The notes beneath the pieces were generated by a model. That model made no database searches, was not told the DNA's origin, and saw only the letters and a list, made by a program, of their open reading frames with translations. From Pseudomonadota bacterium (GTDB lineage Bacteria; Pseudomonadota; Alphaproteobacteria; Rhodospirillales; Casp-alpha2), in contig JADFNT010000006.1 of the NCBI GenBank assembly GCA_022563215.1, forward strand, positions 1-16,469: a stretch of DNA of 16,469 nucleotides, written 5' to 3'. Numbering within the stretch: the stretch's first letter is position 1; each line of letters starts with the position of its first letter. The translations under genes were made by a program, and so were the position numbers. Below, piece after piece: positions 5,905-13,159 of the stretch.

Positions 5905-7898
5905 ATACCGAACTTGGGATACTTGCCACCGCCGTTCTTGAGGTCGCGGTATCGCGACAACGTCCATAACGGGAAATAGGCGCTGTACCCGTGATAGCGA
6001 AGGTAAAAGACCCGGGGAAAGCCGACGGCATTGAAATATTCCTCATGCCAATTGCCGGCGTCGCGTTCGGCGTTCATCAGGTATTCTATCCCCCGATCGA
6101 CGCTCTCGCTATTGACCTCACCGGCCGCCATTAAACCCAACAACGCCCAAGACGTTTGCGACGGGGTGCTGGTTTTGACCTCGTCGCGGCGCCGATGCAG
6201 GGTCGCCTCCGATACGTACCAGGTCCGGTGCTGCCAGTAGGTGGAACAGTCCTCCCCCCAACCACCGTCGGGGCGCTGGACGAATTTCAGCCAATCCACG
6301 GCCTTGCGGATATAACGGGCCTGCATGTCCATACCAGCGGCGTTGAAGGCGCACAGGACCGACCACGTCCCATAGACGTAATTGTTGCCCCATCGGCCGA
6401 ACCAGGACCCGTCCTCTTCCTGTTCGCTGCGCAGATAGACCAGCCCCTTGGCCATCACCGGGTGGTCCTTGTCGTAGCCCAATTGGGCCAGCATGCCCAG
6501 GCAACGGGCGCTGACATCGGCGGTCGGCGGGTCCAGAAGCGCGCCGTGATCGGCAAAGGGAATGTTTTGCAGGAACATATGATCGTTGTCGGCGTCGAAA
6601 GCCCCCCAGCCGCCGTTTTTGCTTTGCATGCCGATGATCCATTCGGTGCCGCGTTCGATGGCTTCACGGTATTTTTCAGGGTCGGCGCGATGGAGCGCCA
6701 TGACGACGACGGCGCTGTCGTCGACGTCGGGGTAATAGTCGTTCCAGTACTGGAACGCCCATCCCCCGGGGCGAAGATGGCCGCGGTTGGCCTGCCAGTC
6801 GCCCTTGACGTCGAGGATTTGCCGGCCCAGCAACCATTCATTGGCCCGCGCCATGACCGGATCGTTGGCGGAAAGGCCCGATTCCAGCATCGCATGGGCG
6901 GCCAGGCCGGTGTCCCATACGGGCGACAGACAAGGCTGGCAATAGCCCCAGTCGTCGTGGAGCACCAGAAGCCTGTCGATGGCCTTGCGGCAAATGACGT
7001 AATCAGGATGATCCTTGGGAACTTCCATCGCATCGAAGGCCATCAACGCGTTGGCCATGGCCGGGAAAATTCCGCCCAGGCCATCCTCGCCGTTGAGGCG
7101 CTCGGTGACGAATTTCATCGCCCTTTCGATGGCCATCTTTTCCAAACGCTTAGGAATCAGCGGGATAACGAATCGCGCCATATAGTCGACAACCAGCATC
7201 AACGTGCCAAAGAAATTACCGGTCGGGTTTGTCTGATAAAACCTCTGTTCGTTCGCCGGTTTGACGAACAGTTCGGAAATATTGACGCCGCGCGGGTTGC
7301 GGGCCCGGGGTTTCAACGCCGCCAACACCTTCAGCGGCACCATCACCGTTCGCGACCAATAGGAAACCTTGTAGATGTGGAAAGGCGCCCATTTGGGCAA
7401 CAACATGGCTTCGACCCGGATCACCGGGACGGCGCGCCACGGCACCTGGCCGAACAGGGCCAAGGCAAAACGGGTGAAGACGTTTGACCGGGCGGCGCCG
7501 CCGTGTTCGAGGATCGCCTTCCTGGCCCACCGCATATAAGGCGCATCGACGTCTTCGCCCGTCAGCTTGAGGGCTAAATAGGCCTTCACCGAGGCGCTGA
7601 GGTTAAAGTCGCCGTCGTGGTAAAGCGGCCAGCCGCCGTGCTTGCCTTGGGTGTTCTTGAGGTAGACGACCAGTTTGGCCTCGACGGCATCGTCGATCTC
7701 GTCGAGGTAATGGTTGAGCATGATGTACTCGGCCGGGATGGTGGCATCGGCTTCCAACTCGAACGCCCAATAGCCGTCCTTGGCTTGGCGACCGACAAGC
7801 CAATCCCGCGCTTCATCGATGACCCCATCGATGCCGTCAATATCGTAAACGTTTGACGGGGCCGATTCGGCTTGTTGCGATTTCACTAATTCCAACAT
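5901..7898 (-). CDS. shc: Squalene-hopene cyclase
   Basis: A 665-residue class II triterpene cyclase (HpnF) that folds squalene into hopene/hopanol at the inner membrane. The catalytic DVDD acid motif is at residues 391-394 (DVDDSAVVV). QW repeats are clear: QAKDGYWAF near 38-46, QSKNGGWGAF at 425-434, EQEEDGSWFGRW and QRPDGGWGED. Length matches bacterial Shc (about 630-680). The ATG at 7898 has a good ribosome-binding site, AAGGAA, at 7901-7906. The gene follows hpnE by 112 bases, the only sizeable gap in this run, and that gap holds a possible secondary promoter. The stop overlaps the proposed hpnG start. The long open frames on the opposite strand are mirror effects of codon bias. Confidence 0.98.
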   Translation of the reverse strand: MLELVKSQQAESAPSNVYDIDGIDGVIDEARDWLVGRQAKDGYWAFELEADATIPAEYIMLNHYLDEIDDAVEAKLVVYLKNTQGKHGGWPLYHDGDFNLSASVKAYLALKLTGEDVDAPYMRWARKAILEHGGAARSNVFTRFALALFGQVPWRAVPVIRVEAMLLPKWAPFHIYKVSYWSRTVMVPLKVLAALKPRARNPRGVNISELFVKPANEQRFYQTNPTGNFFGTLMLVVDYMARFVIPLIPKRLEKMAIERAMKFVTERLNGEDGLGGIFPAMANALMAFDAMEVPKDHPDYVICRKAIDRLLVLHDDWGYCQPCLSPVWDTGLAAHAMLESGLSANDPVMARANEWLLGRQILDVKGDWQANRGHLRPGGWAFQYWNDYYPDVDDSAVVVMALHRADPEKYREAIERGTEWIIGMQSKNGGWGAFDADNDHMFLQNIPFADHGALLDPPTADVSARCLGMLAQLGYDKDHPVMAKGLVYLRSEQEEDGSWFGRWGNNYVYGTWSVLCAFNAAGMDMQARYIRKAVDWLKFVQRPDGGWGEDCSTYWQHRTWYVSEATLHRRRDEVKTSTPSQTSWALLGLMAAGEVNSESVDRGIEYLMNAERDAGNWHEEYFNAVGFPRVFYLRYHGYSAYFPLWTLSRYRDLKNGGGKYPKFGI

Positions 7899-7913
7899 AA
7901 TTCCTTAGGCCAC

Positions 7914-7943
7914 CTTATAAGAAGTGACCTGTCATAATTACAA
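7914..7943 (-). promoter_or_regulatory. Candidate internal promoter for shc-hpnG
   Basis: On the minus strand, TTGTAA (7938-7943) and TATAAG (7914-7919) are separated by 18 bases, close to sigma70 consensus. They lie in the 112-base hpnE-shc gap, which is A/T-rich compared with the genes. A start site near 7907 would leave a leader of about ten bases carrying only the AAGGAA ribosome-binding site. It would let shc and hpnG be expressed separately from the squalene genes. Confidence 0.4.
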
Positions 7944-8010
7944 GCGGAAATACCAATGGATTTCCCCCCAATGTTTCGTACTGTGTTTTTCTCAGAAAAC
8001 CGCTACTTTT

Positions 8011-9261
8011 TCAAGTCTTTAGAACCAGGTCCGCAGCCGTCCGGCCCGACCGGATACTGCCTTCGATGGTCGCCGGCAGCCCCGTCGCGGTCCAGTCCCC
8101 GGCCAGGAAAAGGTTTTTCAACCCGGTCCGGGCGCCGGGGCGGCGTTTTTCCTGTTCCGGAGTCTGGGCGAAGGTGGCGCGTTTTTCTTTCACAATCCTG
8201 TGAGGCGGCAACGGAACGGCACCGAGACCGAGGGCGAGGGCGACATCGGCCCATAGCCGTCCGGCGATCGAGGCATTATCCTCTTCGGCCAAATCATCCG
8301 CGGCACTGACCGTCACCGAGGCGACGTCGCCGCGCACGAACAGCCATTGGCCGAGGCCGCCAGAAAGCCCTAGAAACGAAAAGCCTTCGATTTTACGCTC
8401 CAGGCGAAAATGGCCGTTGACGATGGCGCGGAATTCGCCGGGAACCTCGAGGCCGGGCAGCAGCCCGGCGGCGACCGGCGGCGGCACCGCCAACACCACG
8501 GTGTCGCCGTCGTCCAAGGCCGCGGGCCCGTCTCCAAAATCCAGCCCCGCCACGCGGGCGTCCCCGATATTCAGGCCCCTGAGCCGGTTGTTGAGGCGAA
8601 AATCGGCGCCCCGGCCTTCGAGAAACCGCACCGCCGGATCGACGAAGCTATCGCTCAAGCCCCGCTTGGCGATCAGGGGACGGCAGGCGGCTTGGCCGCG
8701 AAAAAGGGTTTCGCGCATCACCGTCGACAACAGGGACGCCGCCCCTTCCTGGGCGGCGGTGTTGAGAATGGCGACGGAGATGGGTTCCCAGAACCGCCGA
8801 AAGAGGGCGTTGTCGGGGCCCAGGCACTGGGCCACCGTGGTTTCGCCGCCGGCCCAGGCGAGCCGGAACGCCTTCAGGTAATCGAGGGGACGGCTGCCCG
8901 GTACCCGGCCGGCCTTGGAAAAGACGGCCTTGGGCAAGAACCCGGCATCCAGGGTGACGGTCCACCGCTCGGCGGTTTTCAGGTCGAGGAAGTGAAATTC
9001 CGCCCTTTCGGGCCCGGTGAGACTGGCTTCCGCCCCGATGTCCTTCAGGTATGCATGAGCCGCCCGATTGCCGCCGAGCAGCAGGTGGTTGCCGTTATCG
9101 ATGCGGCGGCCCAGGGCCTCGTCGTGGAAAGACCGGCAGCGGCCGCCGGCATGTCCGGCGGATTCGTGCACGACGACCCGGTGCCCGGTCTTGATCAGGC
9201 TGACCGCCGCCGAAAGACCGGACATGCCGGCGCCGATGATGTGGGTTATGGGTCCGGTCAC
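8011..9261 (-). CDS. hpnE: HpnE, FAD-dependent hydroxysqualene dehydroxylase
   Basis: A 416-residue flavoprotein of the phytoene-desaturase-like amine oxidase fold. The dinucleotide motif GAGMSG is at residues 10-15, followed by ESAGHAGGRCRSF. The C-terminal FAD motif is LFLAGDWTATGLPATIEGS (residues 384-402). HpnE reduces hydroxysqualene to squalene, the third step of the HpnCDE route. The frame is open to an ATG at 9339, but that would overlap hpnD by 82 bases and add about 26 residues with no family features. The GTG at 9261 shares bases with the hpnD stop (GTGA) and puts the Rossmann strand (ITHIIGAG) at the N-terminus, so I choose it. The arrangement implies translational coupling with hpnD. 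Confidence 0.94.
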   Translation of the reverse strand: MTGPITHIIGAGMSGLSAAVSLIKTGHRVVVHESAGHAGGRCRSFHDEALGRRIDNGNHLLLGGNRAAHAYLKDIGAEASLTGPERAEFHFLDLKTAERWTVTLDAGFLPKAVFSKAGRVPGSRPLDYLKAFRLAWAGGETTVAQCLGPDNALFRRFWEPISVAILNTAAQEGAASLLSTVMRETLFRGQAACRPLIAKRGLSDSFVDPAVRFLEGRGADFRLNNRLRGLNIGDARVAGLDFGDGPAALDDGDTVVLAVPPPVAAGLLPGLEVPGEFRAIVNGHFRLERKIEGFSFLGLSGGLGQWLFVRGDVASVTVSAADDLAEEDNASIAGRLWADVALALGLGAVPLPPHRIVKEKRATFAQTPEQEKRRPGARTGLKNLFLAGDWTATGLPATIEGSIRSGRTAADLVLKT

Positions 9262-10121
9262 TGTAAATATCCATATCGAAGGGCAATCCAGAGCTTGCCG
9301 GCCTTGGAAACGCCTACCGGCAGGGTAAGGTTCTTCCACCCCCGGCGCATCAGCAGGCCCAGGATTCGCCGGTAAATTTCCATCATCATGATGGCCGGGC
9401 GGACCTGCGCCCGCTCGCAGCGTGAAATCACCTCCGCGGCTTGTTCGAACCGGCGCATCCCGATCTCGGCCAGGACATCACAAGCCTTTGAAAAACCAGG
9501 ACTTTTAAATTTAGAGGACAGGTCCGGCCCGGTCACGTCGTGATCCTGCAAAAGGTCTTCGGGAATATAGAGTCTGTCCCTTTCGGCGTCTTCGGGAATG
9601 TCCCTGAGGATGTTGGTCAATTGCAACGCCTGGCCCAAGGCAAACGCCAGTTCCCGCCCCTTGGCGGCGTCGATCCCGAACACGCAAACGCAAAGCCTTC
9701 CGACGGCGCAGGCGACGCGGTCGCAATAGAGGTTCAGTTCATCCATGTCGGCGATGCGCAGCGGTTCGCCGGCGTCCATTTCCATGCCGTCGATGAGGGC
9801 CCGGAAGTCCTCTTTTTTAAGCCCGAAATCCTCCACCGGGCCTTGCAAGGCTTTGATCACCGGATAGCGCGGCTGGTCCCCGTAAAGGCGTTCGATCTCG
9901 CCCCGCCACTGCTCCAGCCGGGCCAGCTTTTCGTCAGGCGCGCCGGGTCCGTCGGCGATGTCGTCGACCTCGCGGCAAAACGCGTAGATGCCGTACATGG
10001 CCTGGCGTTTTTTTTCCGGCAGACAGCGCATGGCCCAGTAAAAAGACGTGCCGGAGCGCCGGACGACGGCTTCCACGAGGGCCCAGGTTTCCGCCGCGGA
10101 GGATGTTTCAGGGGCGCTCAT
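9258..10121 (-). CDS. hpnD: HpnD, presqualene diphosphate synthase
   Basis: A 287-residue trans-isoprenyl diphosphate synthase of the squalene/phytoene synthase family. The first aspartate motif is D53-D-I-A-D57 (REVDDIAD) and the second is D174-x3-D178 (QLTNILRDIPEDAERDRLYI). HpnD joins two farnesyl diphosphates head to head, forming presqualene diphosphate. TSFYWAMRCLPEKKRQAMY is the usual N-terminal signature. It begins 33 bases after the hpnC stop and ends overlapping the hpnE GTG. HpnC and HpnD are paralogues; this copy is assigned as HpnD by its order (hpnC-hpnD-hpnE) and by RDRLYIPEDLL, so the assignment is good but not tested. Confidence 0.95.
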   Translation of the reverse strand: MSAPETSSAAETWALVEAVVRRSGTSFYWAMRCLPEKKRQAMYGIYAFCREVDDIADGPGAPDEKLARLEQWRGEIERLYGDQPRYPVIKALQGPVEDFGLKKEDFRALIDGMEMDAGEPLRIADMDELNLYCDRVACAVGRLCVCVFGIDAAKGRELAFALGQALQLTNILRDIPEDAERDRLYIPEDLLQDHDVTGPDLSSKFKSPGFSKACDVLAEIGMRRFEQAAEVISRCERAQVRPAIMMMEIYRRILGLLMRRGWKNLTLPVGVSKAGKLWIALRYGYLQ

Positions 10122-10154
10122 GGGGCTTATGGATACACAACAAACGCCCGGTCG

Positions 10155-11030
10155 TCACCCAGGGTAAACCCAAGCCCGGGCCGCCCCCTTGACGCAACAC
10201 CAGACATACCCCGGCTTGGTCAATTGAACGCGCCTGGGGCCCAAGGGATCGCGGTGGCGGAGTAAGCCACTCAGCCGGACGGCGATTTCCAGGATGGCCG
10301 CCGATTCCATGGCCAGACGGCGGCTTTTCAACCCGCCGGGGAGGGCCCGGGCCTCGGCTATCAATGATTCGGTGGCGTCAAGGGTCCGGTCCAGAACCCG
10401 GCGCAGCCCCGGCGTCGATTGACCTGCCGTCAGGTCCGCCGCCTCGACGCCTTCGTCCTTCATCCAGTCCTGGGGCAGATACACCCGGTCCAGGTTGAGG
10501 TAATCGTCCTTGCAGTCCTGCAGGTGGTTGATCACCTGAAGGGCGTTGCACAGGGCGTCCGACGGGCCGTAACCGTCTTTGGGCTCGCCGTGCAAATCCA
10601 ACAGATAACGGCCGACCGGGGCGGCGGACAAAAAGCAATAGCCCATCAGGTCGTCCCAATCATTGTATCTGAGTTTCGTCGCGTCCTGCTTGAAGGCGGC
10701 GATCAGGTCGAGGCAATGATCGGCCGTGACCCCCGTTTCGGCCAGGCTGTCGCGCATGGTGTGGGCGGTCCACAAGGCCGGCTCGTCGGAATGGGTGCCC
10801 AGCAAAGCCGTCTCGAAATCGTCCAGCCTTCGCACCTTGTCCTCGGCGGCCAGGTCCGGGTTATCGGCGATGTCGTCGATGGCGCGGGCAAAGGCGTAGA
10901 ATTTTGCGATATGCGGCCGCAGCCGTGCCGGCAGCAGCCAGGACCCGACGGGAAAGTTTTCGTAGGCCGAGTCTTTTCCCGACGGGGTTTCGACGCCGCC
11001 CTCAAGGCCTTGGGTCATTGTCGGTGCCAT
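10155..11030 (-). CDS. hpnC: HpnC, hydroxysqualene synthase
   Basis: A 291-residue squalene/phytoene synthase family enzyme. Aspartate motif one is D52-D-I-A-D56 (FARAIDDIADNPD) and motif two is D172-x3-D176 (NHLQDCKDDYLNLDRVYLP). ENFPVGSWLLP at 24-34 is characteristic of HpnC and separates it from HpnD. HpnC converts presqualene diphosphate to hydroxysqualene. The ATG at 11030 is 24 bases after the hpnM stop; a second ATG (11018) is four codons later. Neither has a clear Shine-Dalgarno, so expression probably depends on coupling to hpnM. Length is usual. Confidence 0.95.
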   Translation of the reverse strand: MAPTMTQGLEGGVETPSGKDSAYENFPVGSWLLPARLRPHIAKFYAFARAIDDIADNPDLAAEDKVRRLDDFETALLGTHSDEPALWTAHTMRDSLAETGVTADHCLDLIAAFKQDATKLRYNDWDDLMGYCFLSAAPVGRYLLDLHGEPKDGYGPSDALCNALQVINHLQDCKDDYLNLDRVYLPQDWMKDEGVEAADLTAGQSTPGLRRVLDRTLDATESLIAEARALPGGLKSRRLAMESAAILEIAVRLSGLLRHRDPLGPRRVQLTKPGYVWCCVKGAARAWVYPG

Positions 11031-11054
11031 GGGATGAAATCAGGGCACGCGCCA

Positions 11055-11696
11055 TCAAATATTTTCTTGTATGCGTTTCCTGAGCTCGGACAGCAACGCC
11101 CCTATGGAACCGCCGTTTTGCCGGATAAACGACGCGAATTCCGATTTCTGGGTCACCACCATGCTGATGCCTTCGACCATGATATCGACGATCTTGTAGT
11201 TCCCGGCCTTGCCCCGGACCCGCCAGGCGACCTTCAACGGCTTCGCCCCATCGACGCGGATCATGATCGTATGGACGAGGGCATCGCCCTTGCCTCTTGC
11301 TTCCGATTTTTTGACCAGCAGCTTTTCGCCCGAATATTTGGCGAACCGGTCGGCATAGGTGGCGACCAATAAATCCTCGAAAAGTTGCAGGTATTCCTCT
11401 TTCTCGGATTCGGTGGCTTTCCGCCATTGGCGGCCAAGGACGAATTTGGCGATTCCCTTGATGGCGAAGTTCTTGTTCATCAACCGGCGGAACCGGTCGG
11501 ACCGTTCGGTCTTGGAGATATTCTCGACCGTCAGCATGGAAATCGCGTCAGAGGTCAGAATCTCGATAAATTTCTTGGCCCCGTCGCTAAATTCATCCGC
11601 CCGGGCCGGCCCCGGTTGCAAGCCGGTGGCCACAAGGGCGGCAATAAAAAGGGCAGGCAGCCAAGGGCCCAGAAAGTCACGGCGTCGTATCATCAT
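11055..11696 (-). CDS. hpnM: HpnM, MlaC/Ttg2D-family periplasmic lipid carrier
   Basis: A 213-residue exported protein of the MlaC/Ttg2D (toluene tolerance) family. Family stretches are FVLGRQWRKATESEKEEYL (residues 85-103), LFEDLLVATYADRF, VAWRVRGKAGNYKIVDIMVE and MVVTQKSEFASFI. MlaC proteins carry phospholipids across the periplasm; HpnM is thought to act with the RND-type HpnN in moving hopanoids to the outer membrane, but no hpnN is in this window. The N-terminus has a twin-arginine-like RRRDFLG (residues 4-10), a hydrophobic core and an A-R-A cleavage site at 31-33. The frame extends upstream to 12005 through the DadA gene in another frame, but the ATG at 11696 has a strong GGAGGA site and the signal peptide. 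It heads the minus-strand hopanoid run. Confidence 0.9.
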   Translation of the reverse strand: MMIRRRDFLGPWLPALFIAALVATGLQPGPARADEFSDGAKKFIEILTSDAISMLTVENISKTERSDRFRRLMNKNFAIKGIAKFVLGRQWRKATESEKEEYLQLFEDLLVATYADRFAKYSGEKLLVKKSEARGKGDALVHTIMIRVDGAKPLKVAWRVRGKAGNYKIVDIMVEGISMVVTQKSEFASFIRQNGGSIGALLSELRKRIQENI

Positions 11697-11700
11697 GTCA

Positions 11701-11717
11701 TCCTCCGAAAGCCTCGG
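11701..11717 (-). promoter_or_regulatory. hpnM ribosome-binding site with adjoining leader hairpin
   Basis: On the minus strand, GGAGGA (11701-11706) lies four bases before the ATG at 11696 and decides the start of hpnM. Immediately upstream, CCGA (11714-11717) can pair with TCGG (11705-11708), plus one G-T pair, forming a small hairpin whose 3' arm shares two bases with the ribosome-binding site. If transcription starts near 11716, the hairpin sits at the very 5' end of the mRNA. Confidence 0.4.
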
Positions 11718-11722
11718 CTTGC

Positions 11723-11751
11723 ATATTATCAGATTCGGCAAATCCTGTCGG
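11723..11751 (-). promoter_or_regulatory. Candidate promoter for the hpnM-C-D-E-shc-hpnG operon
   Basis: In the 107-base gap between the DadA-like gene and hpnM, the minus strand has CCGACA (11746-11751), 17 bases, then TAATAT (11723-11728); the overlapping GATAAT (11725-11730) is closer to the -10 consensus but gives a 15-base spacer. A start near 11716 leaves a leader of about 20 bases. It is the best promoter-like site ahead of the six-gene run. Confidence 0.4.
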
Positions 11752-11803
11752 CACGGATTCCCTGCTCTAGCATAAAAAAAACCTTGCGTCTCCCAGCCCC
11801 CGC

Positions 11804-13060
11804 CTAGAACCGGTCGGCCCGGAACGGCCGGATATCGATGTTCGGCGTCCGGCCGGCCACCAGGTCGGCGATGATACGGCCTGTCCGGGGGCCGCCGGTC
11901 AACCCGACATGCTGATGGCCGAAGGCGAAGAAGACGTTTTCGAAAACCGGCGAGCGGCCGATCACCGGCAGGCTGTCGGGCAGGGTCGGCCGGAACCCCG
12001 ACCATTGGCGGGCGTTTTCGGTGTTGATGCCGGGGAACATCCTTTTCGCGTGGCGCAGCAGGACCCGGGCCCGGGCCATGTTGGGCGGCGCCTCCAGGCC
12101 GCCAAATTCCGATGTTCCGGCGAACTTGATCCCGGGCTCGACCGGGGTGGCGACGAACTTCCGCCCGCCGGCGACGACGGCGGAATTCAGCTTGAACCCC
12201 GGGTCGGGCAGGACGACGTGGTAGCCGCGCTCCCCCTGCAAGGGCACGGGGCTTCCCAAACGCGCCGCCAGCCGCCCCGACCAGGCGCCGGCGGCGATGA
12301 CGATTTGGTCCACTTCCACCGGTCCTTCACCGGTCAAAAGGCTTCTCGGGCCATCGGGTCCGATGTCGACGTCAAGGACGTCGCGCAACACCATTACCCC
12401 GCCCGATTGGGCGAAGTACTTGCCCAGCCCCTTGACCAGGCCGTGCGGATCGACGGTAAAGCCGAGGTTCGGCAGGAAGTAGCCTTTCTCGTAGATCGGC
12501 GCCAGCGCCGGTTCGCGTTCGCGAATCTCGTCGGCGCCGATCTCGCGGAAGTCGGCGCCGCGCTCTGACCGGAGCCGCCAGGCCAGCGCGTCCTTGGCCG
12601 CGGAAACCGCGTCCTCGTAAACGTACATGTAGCCCTGGGTGCGGATCAGCCCCTCGGCGTCGGTGCCTCTGGCCAGGGTCTGGTGCTCCTCCAGCGACGA
12701 GCCCAACAACGGCGAAAGGGCGTCGCAGATTTCGGCCACCCTTTGCGGCCGCCCGGCGCGGACGAAACGAAGAAGCCACGAAAGCATCTTCGGCGCATGC
12801 CGCCAGCGGATCGCCAGCGGCCCCAAGGGGTCCAAAAGCCATTTCGGCACGTTGGCGAGCACCCCCGGCAGGGACAGGGGCACGAAGGAGTAATCGGCAA
12901 ACAGCCCGGCGTTGCCGTAGGAACATCCCTCGCCGGGCGGGTTGCGGTCGATCACCCGCACCTGATGGCCTTCGCGCAACAGATGCAACGCGCACGACAT
13001 GCCGACGATTCCGGCGCCGATGACGGTGACGTGGCGGCGGTTCCCTGGATTTTGGTTCAT
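11804..13060 (-). CDS. DadA-like FAD-dependent D-amino acid dehydrogenase/oxidase
   Basis: A 418-residue flavoprotein of the DAO (FAD-dependent oxidoreductase) family. The Rossmann motif GAGIVG is at residues 15-20 with Asp38 closing the second strand. Later features are SYGNAGLFADYS near 47-58, VIAAGAWSGRLAARLG in the middle, and the C-terminal GHQHVGLTGGPRTGRIIADL that closes the FAD site. The family oxidises D-amino acids or related amines to oxo-acids, passing electrons to the respiratory chain. The true substrate is not visible; DadA, hydroxyproline or glycine oxidase relatives are possible. Length is typical (410-430). It is divergent from the transhydrogenase gene at 13160. Although it precedes hpnM on the same strand, the 107-base gap with its own promoter candidate suggests separate transcription. 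Confidence 0.85.
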   Translation of the reverse strand: MNQNPGNRRHVTVIGAGIVGMSCALHLLREGHQVRVIDRNPPGEGCSYGNAGLFADYSFVPLSLPGVLANVPKWLLDPLGPLAIRWRHAPKMLSWLLRFVRAGRPQRVAEICDALSPLLGSSLEEHQTLARGTDAEGLIRTQGYMYVYEDAVSAAKDALAWRLRSERGADFREIGADEIREREPALAPIYEKGYFLPNLGFTVDPHGLVKGLGKYFAQSGGVMVLRDVLDVDIGPDGPRSLLTGEGPVEVDQIVIAAGAWSGRLAARLGSPVPLQGERGYHVVLPDPGFKLNSAVVAGGRKFVATPVEPGIKFAGTSEFGGLEAPPNMARARVLLRHAKRMFPGINTENARQWSGFRPTLPDSLPVIGRSPVFENVFFAFGHQHVGLTGGPRTGRIIADLVAGRTPNIDIRPFRADRF

Positions 13061-13072
13061 TCGTTGGCTCGC

Positions 13073-13101
13073 TTGGAATGATAAAGGCTAGTGGATAGAA
13101 T
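13073..13101 (+). promoter_or_regulatory. Candidate sigma70-type promoter for the transhydrogenase-D2HGDH unit
   Basis: TTGGAA (13073-13078), 17 bases, then TAGAAT (13096-13101) match the consensus at 4 and 5 of 6 positions. Predicted transcription would begin near 13108. That would put the upstream GTG at 13091 outside the mRNA, and it helps choose a downstream start for the transhydrogenase gene. Confidence 0.45.
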
Positions 13102-13141
13102 CCTAGGGCCCGTTATGATTGGCAACCACAAAGATCAGACC

Positions 13142-13147
13142 GGAGGA
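13142..13147 (+). promoter_or_regulatory. Ribosome-binding site supporting the ATG at 13160
   Basis: GGAGGA lies 12 bases before ATG 13160. The spacing is a little long but no other good site is seen near the alternative starts (GTG 13091, ATG 13115). Confidence 0.4.
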
Positions 13148-13159
13148 TTGCGGCCACCC

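Noticed and set aside
6156..7487. 443-codon open frame on the plus strand opposite shc
   Set aside because: It lies fully within shc, whose family motifs are certain. Long antisense frames are expected in GC-rich DNA with strong third-position bias; the translation shows no known domain.
7980..8005. Short GTTTT/GAAAAC inverted repeat after hpnE as terminator
   Set aside because: The stem is A/T-rich and short with no following T-run; too weak to call.
8410..9375. 321-codon plus-strand open frame opposite hpnE
   Set aside because: Shadow of hpnE; no motif and no ribosome-binding site of note.
11774..11803. Possible rho-independent terminator after the DadA-like gene (T8 on the minus strand)
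   Set aside because: The sequence before the T-run has only a three-pair GC stem; no stable hairpin adjoins it.
11697..12005. N-terminal extension of the HpnM frame to 12005
   Set aside because: The extra 103 residues are Arg/Pro-rich and run through the DadA-like gene in another frame. The internal ATG has a signal peptide and a strong ribosome-binding site.
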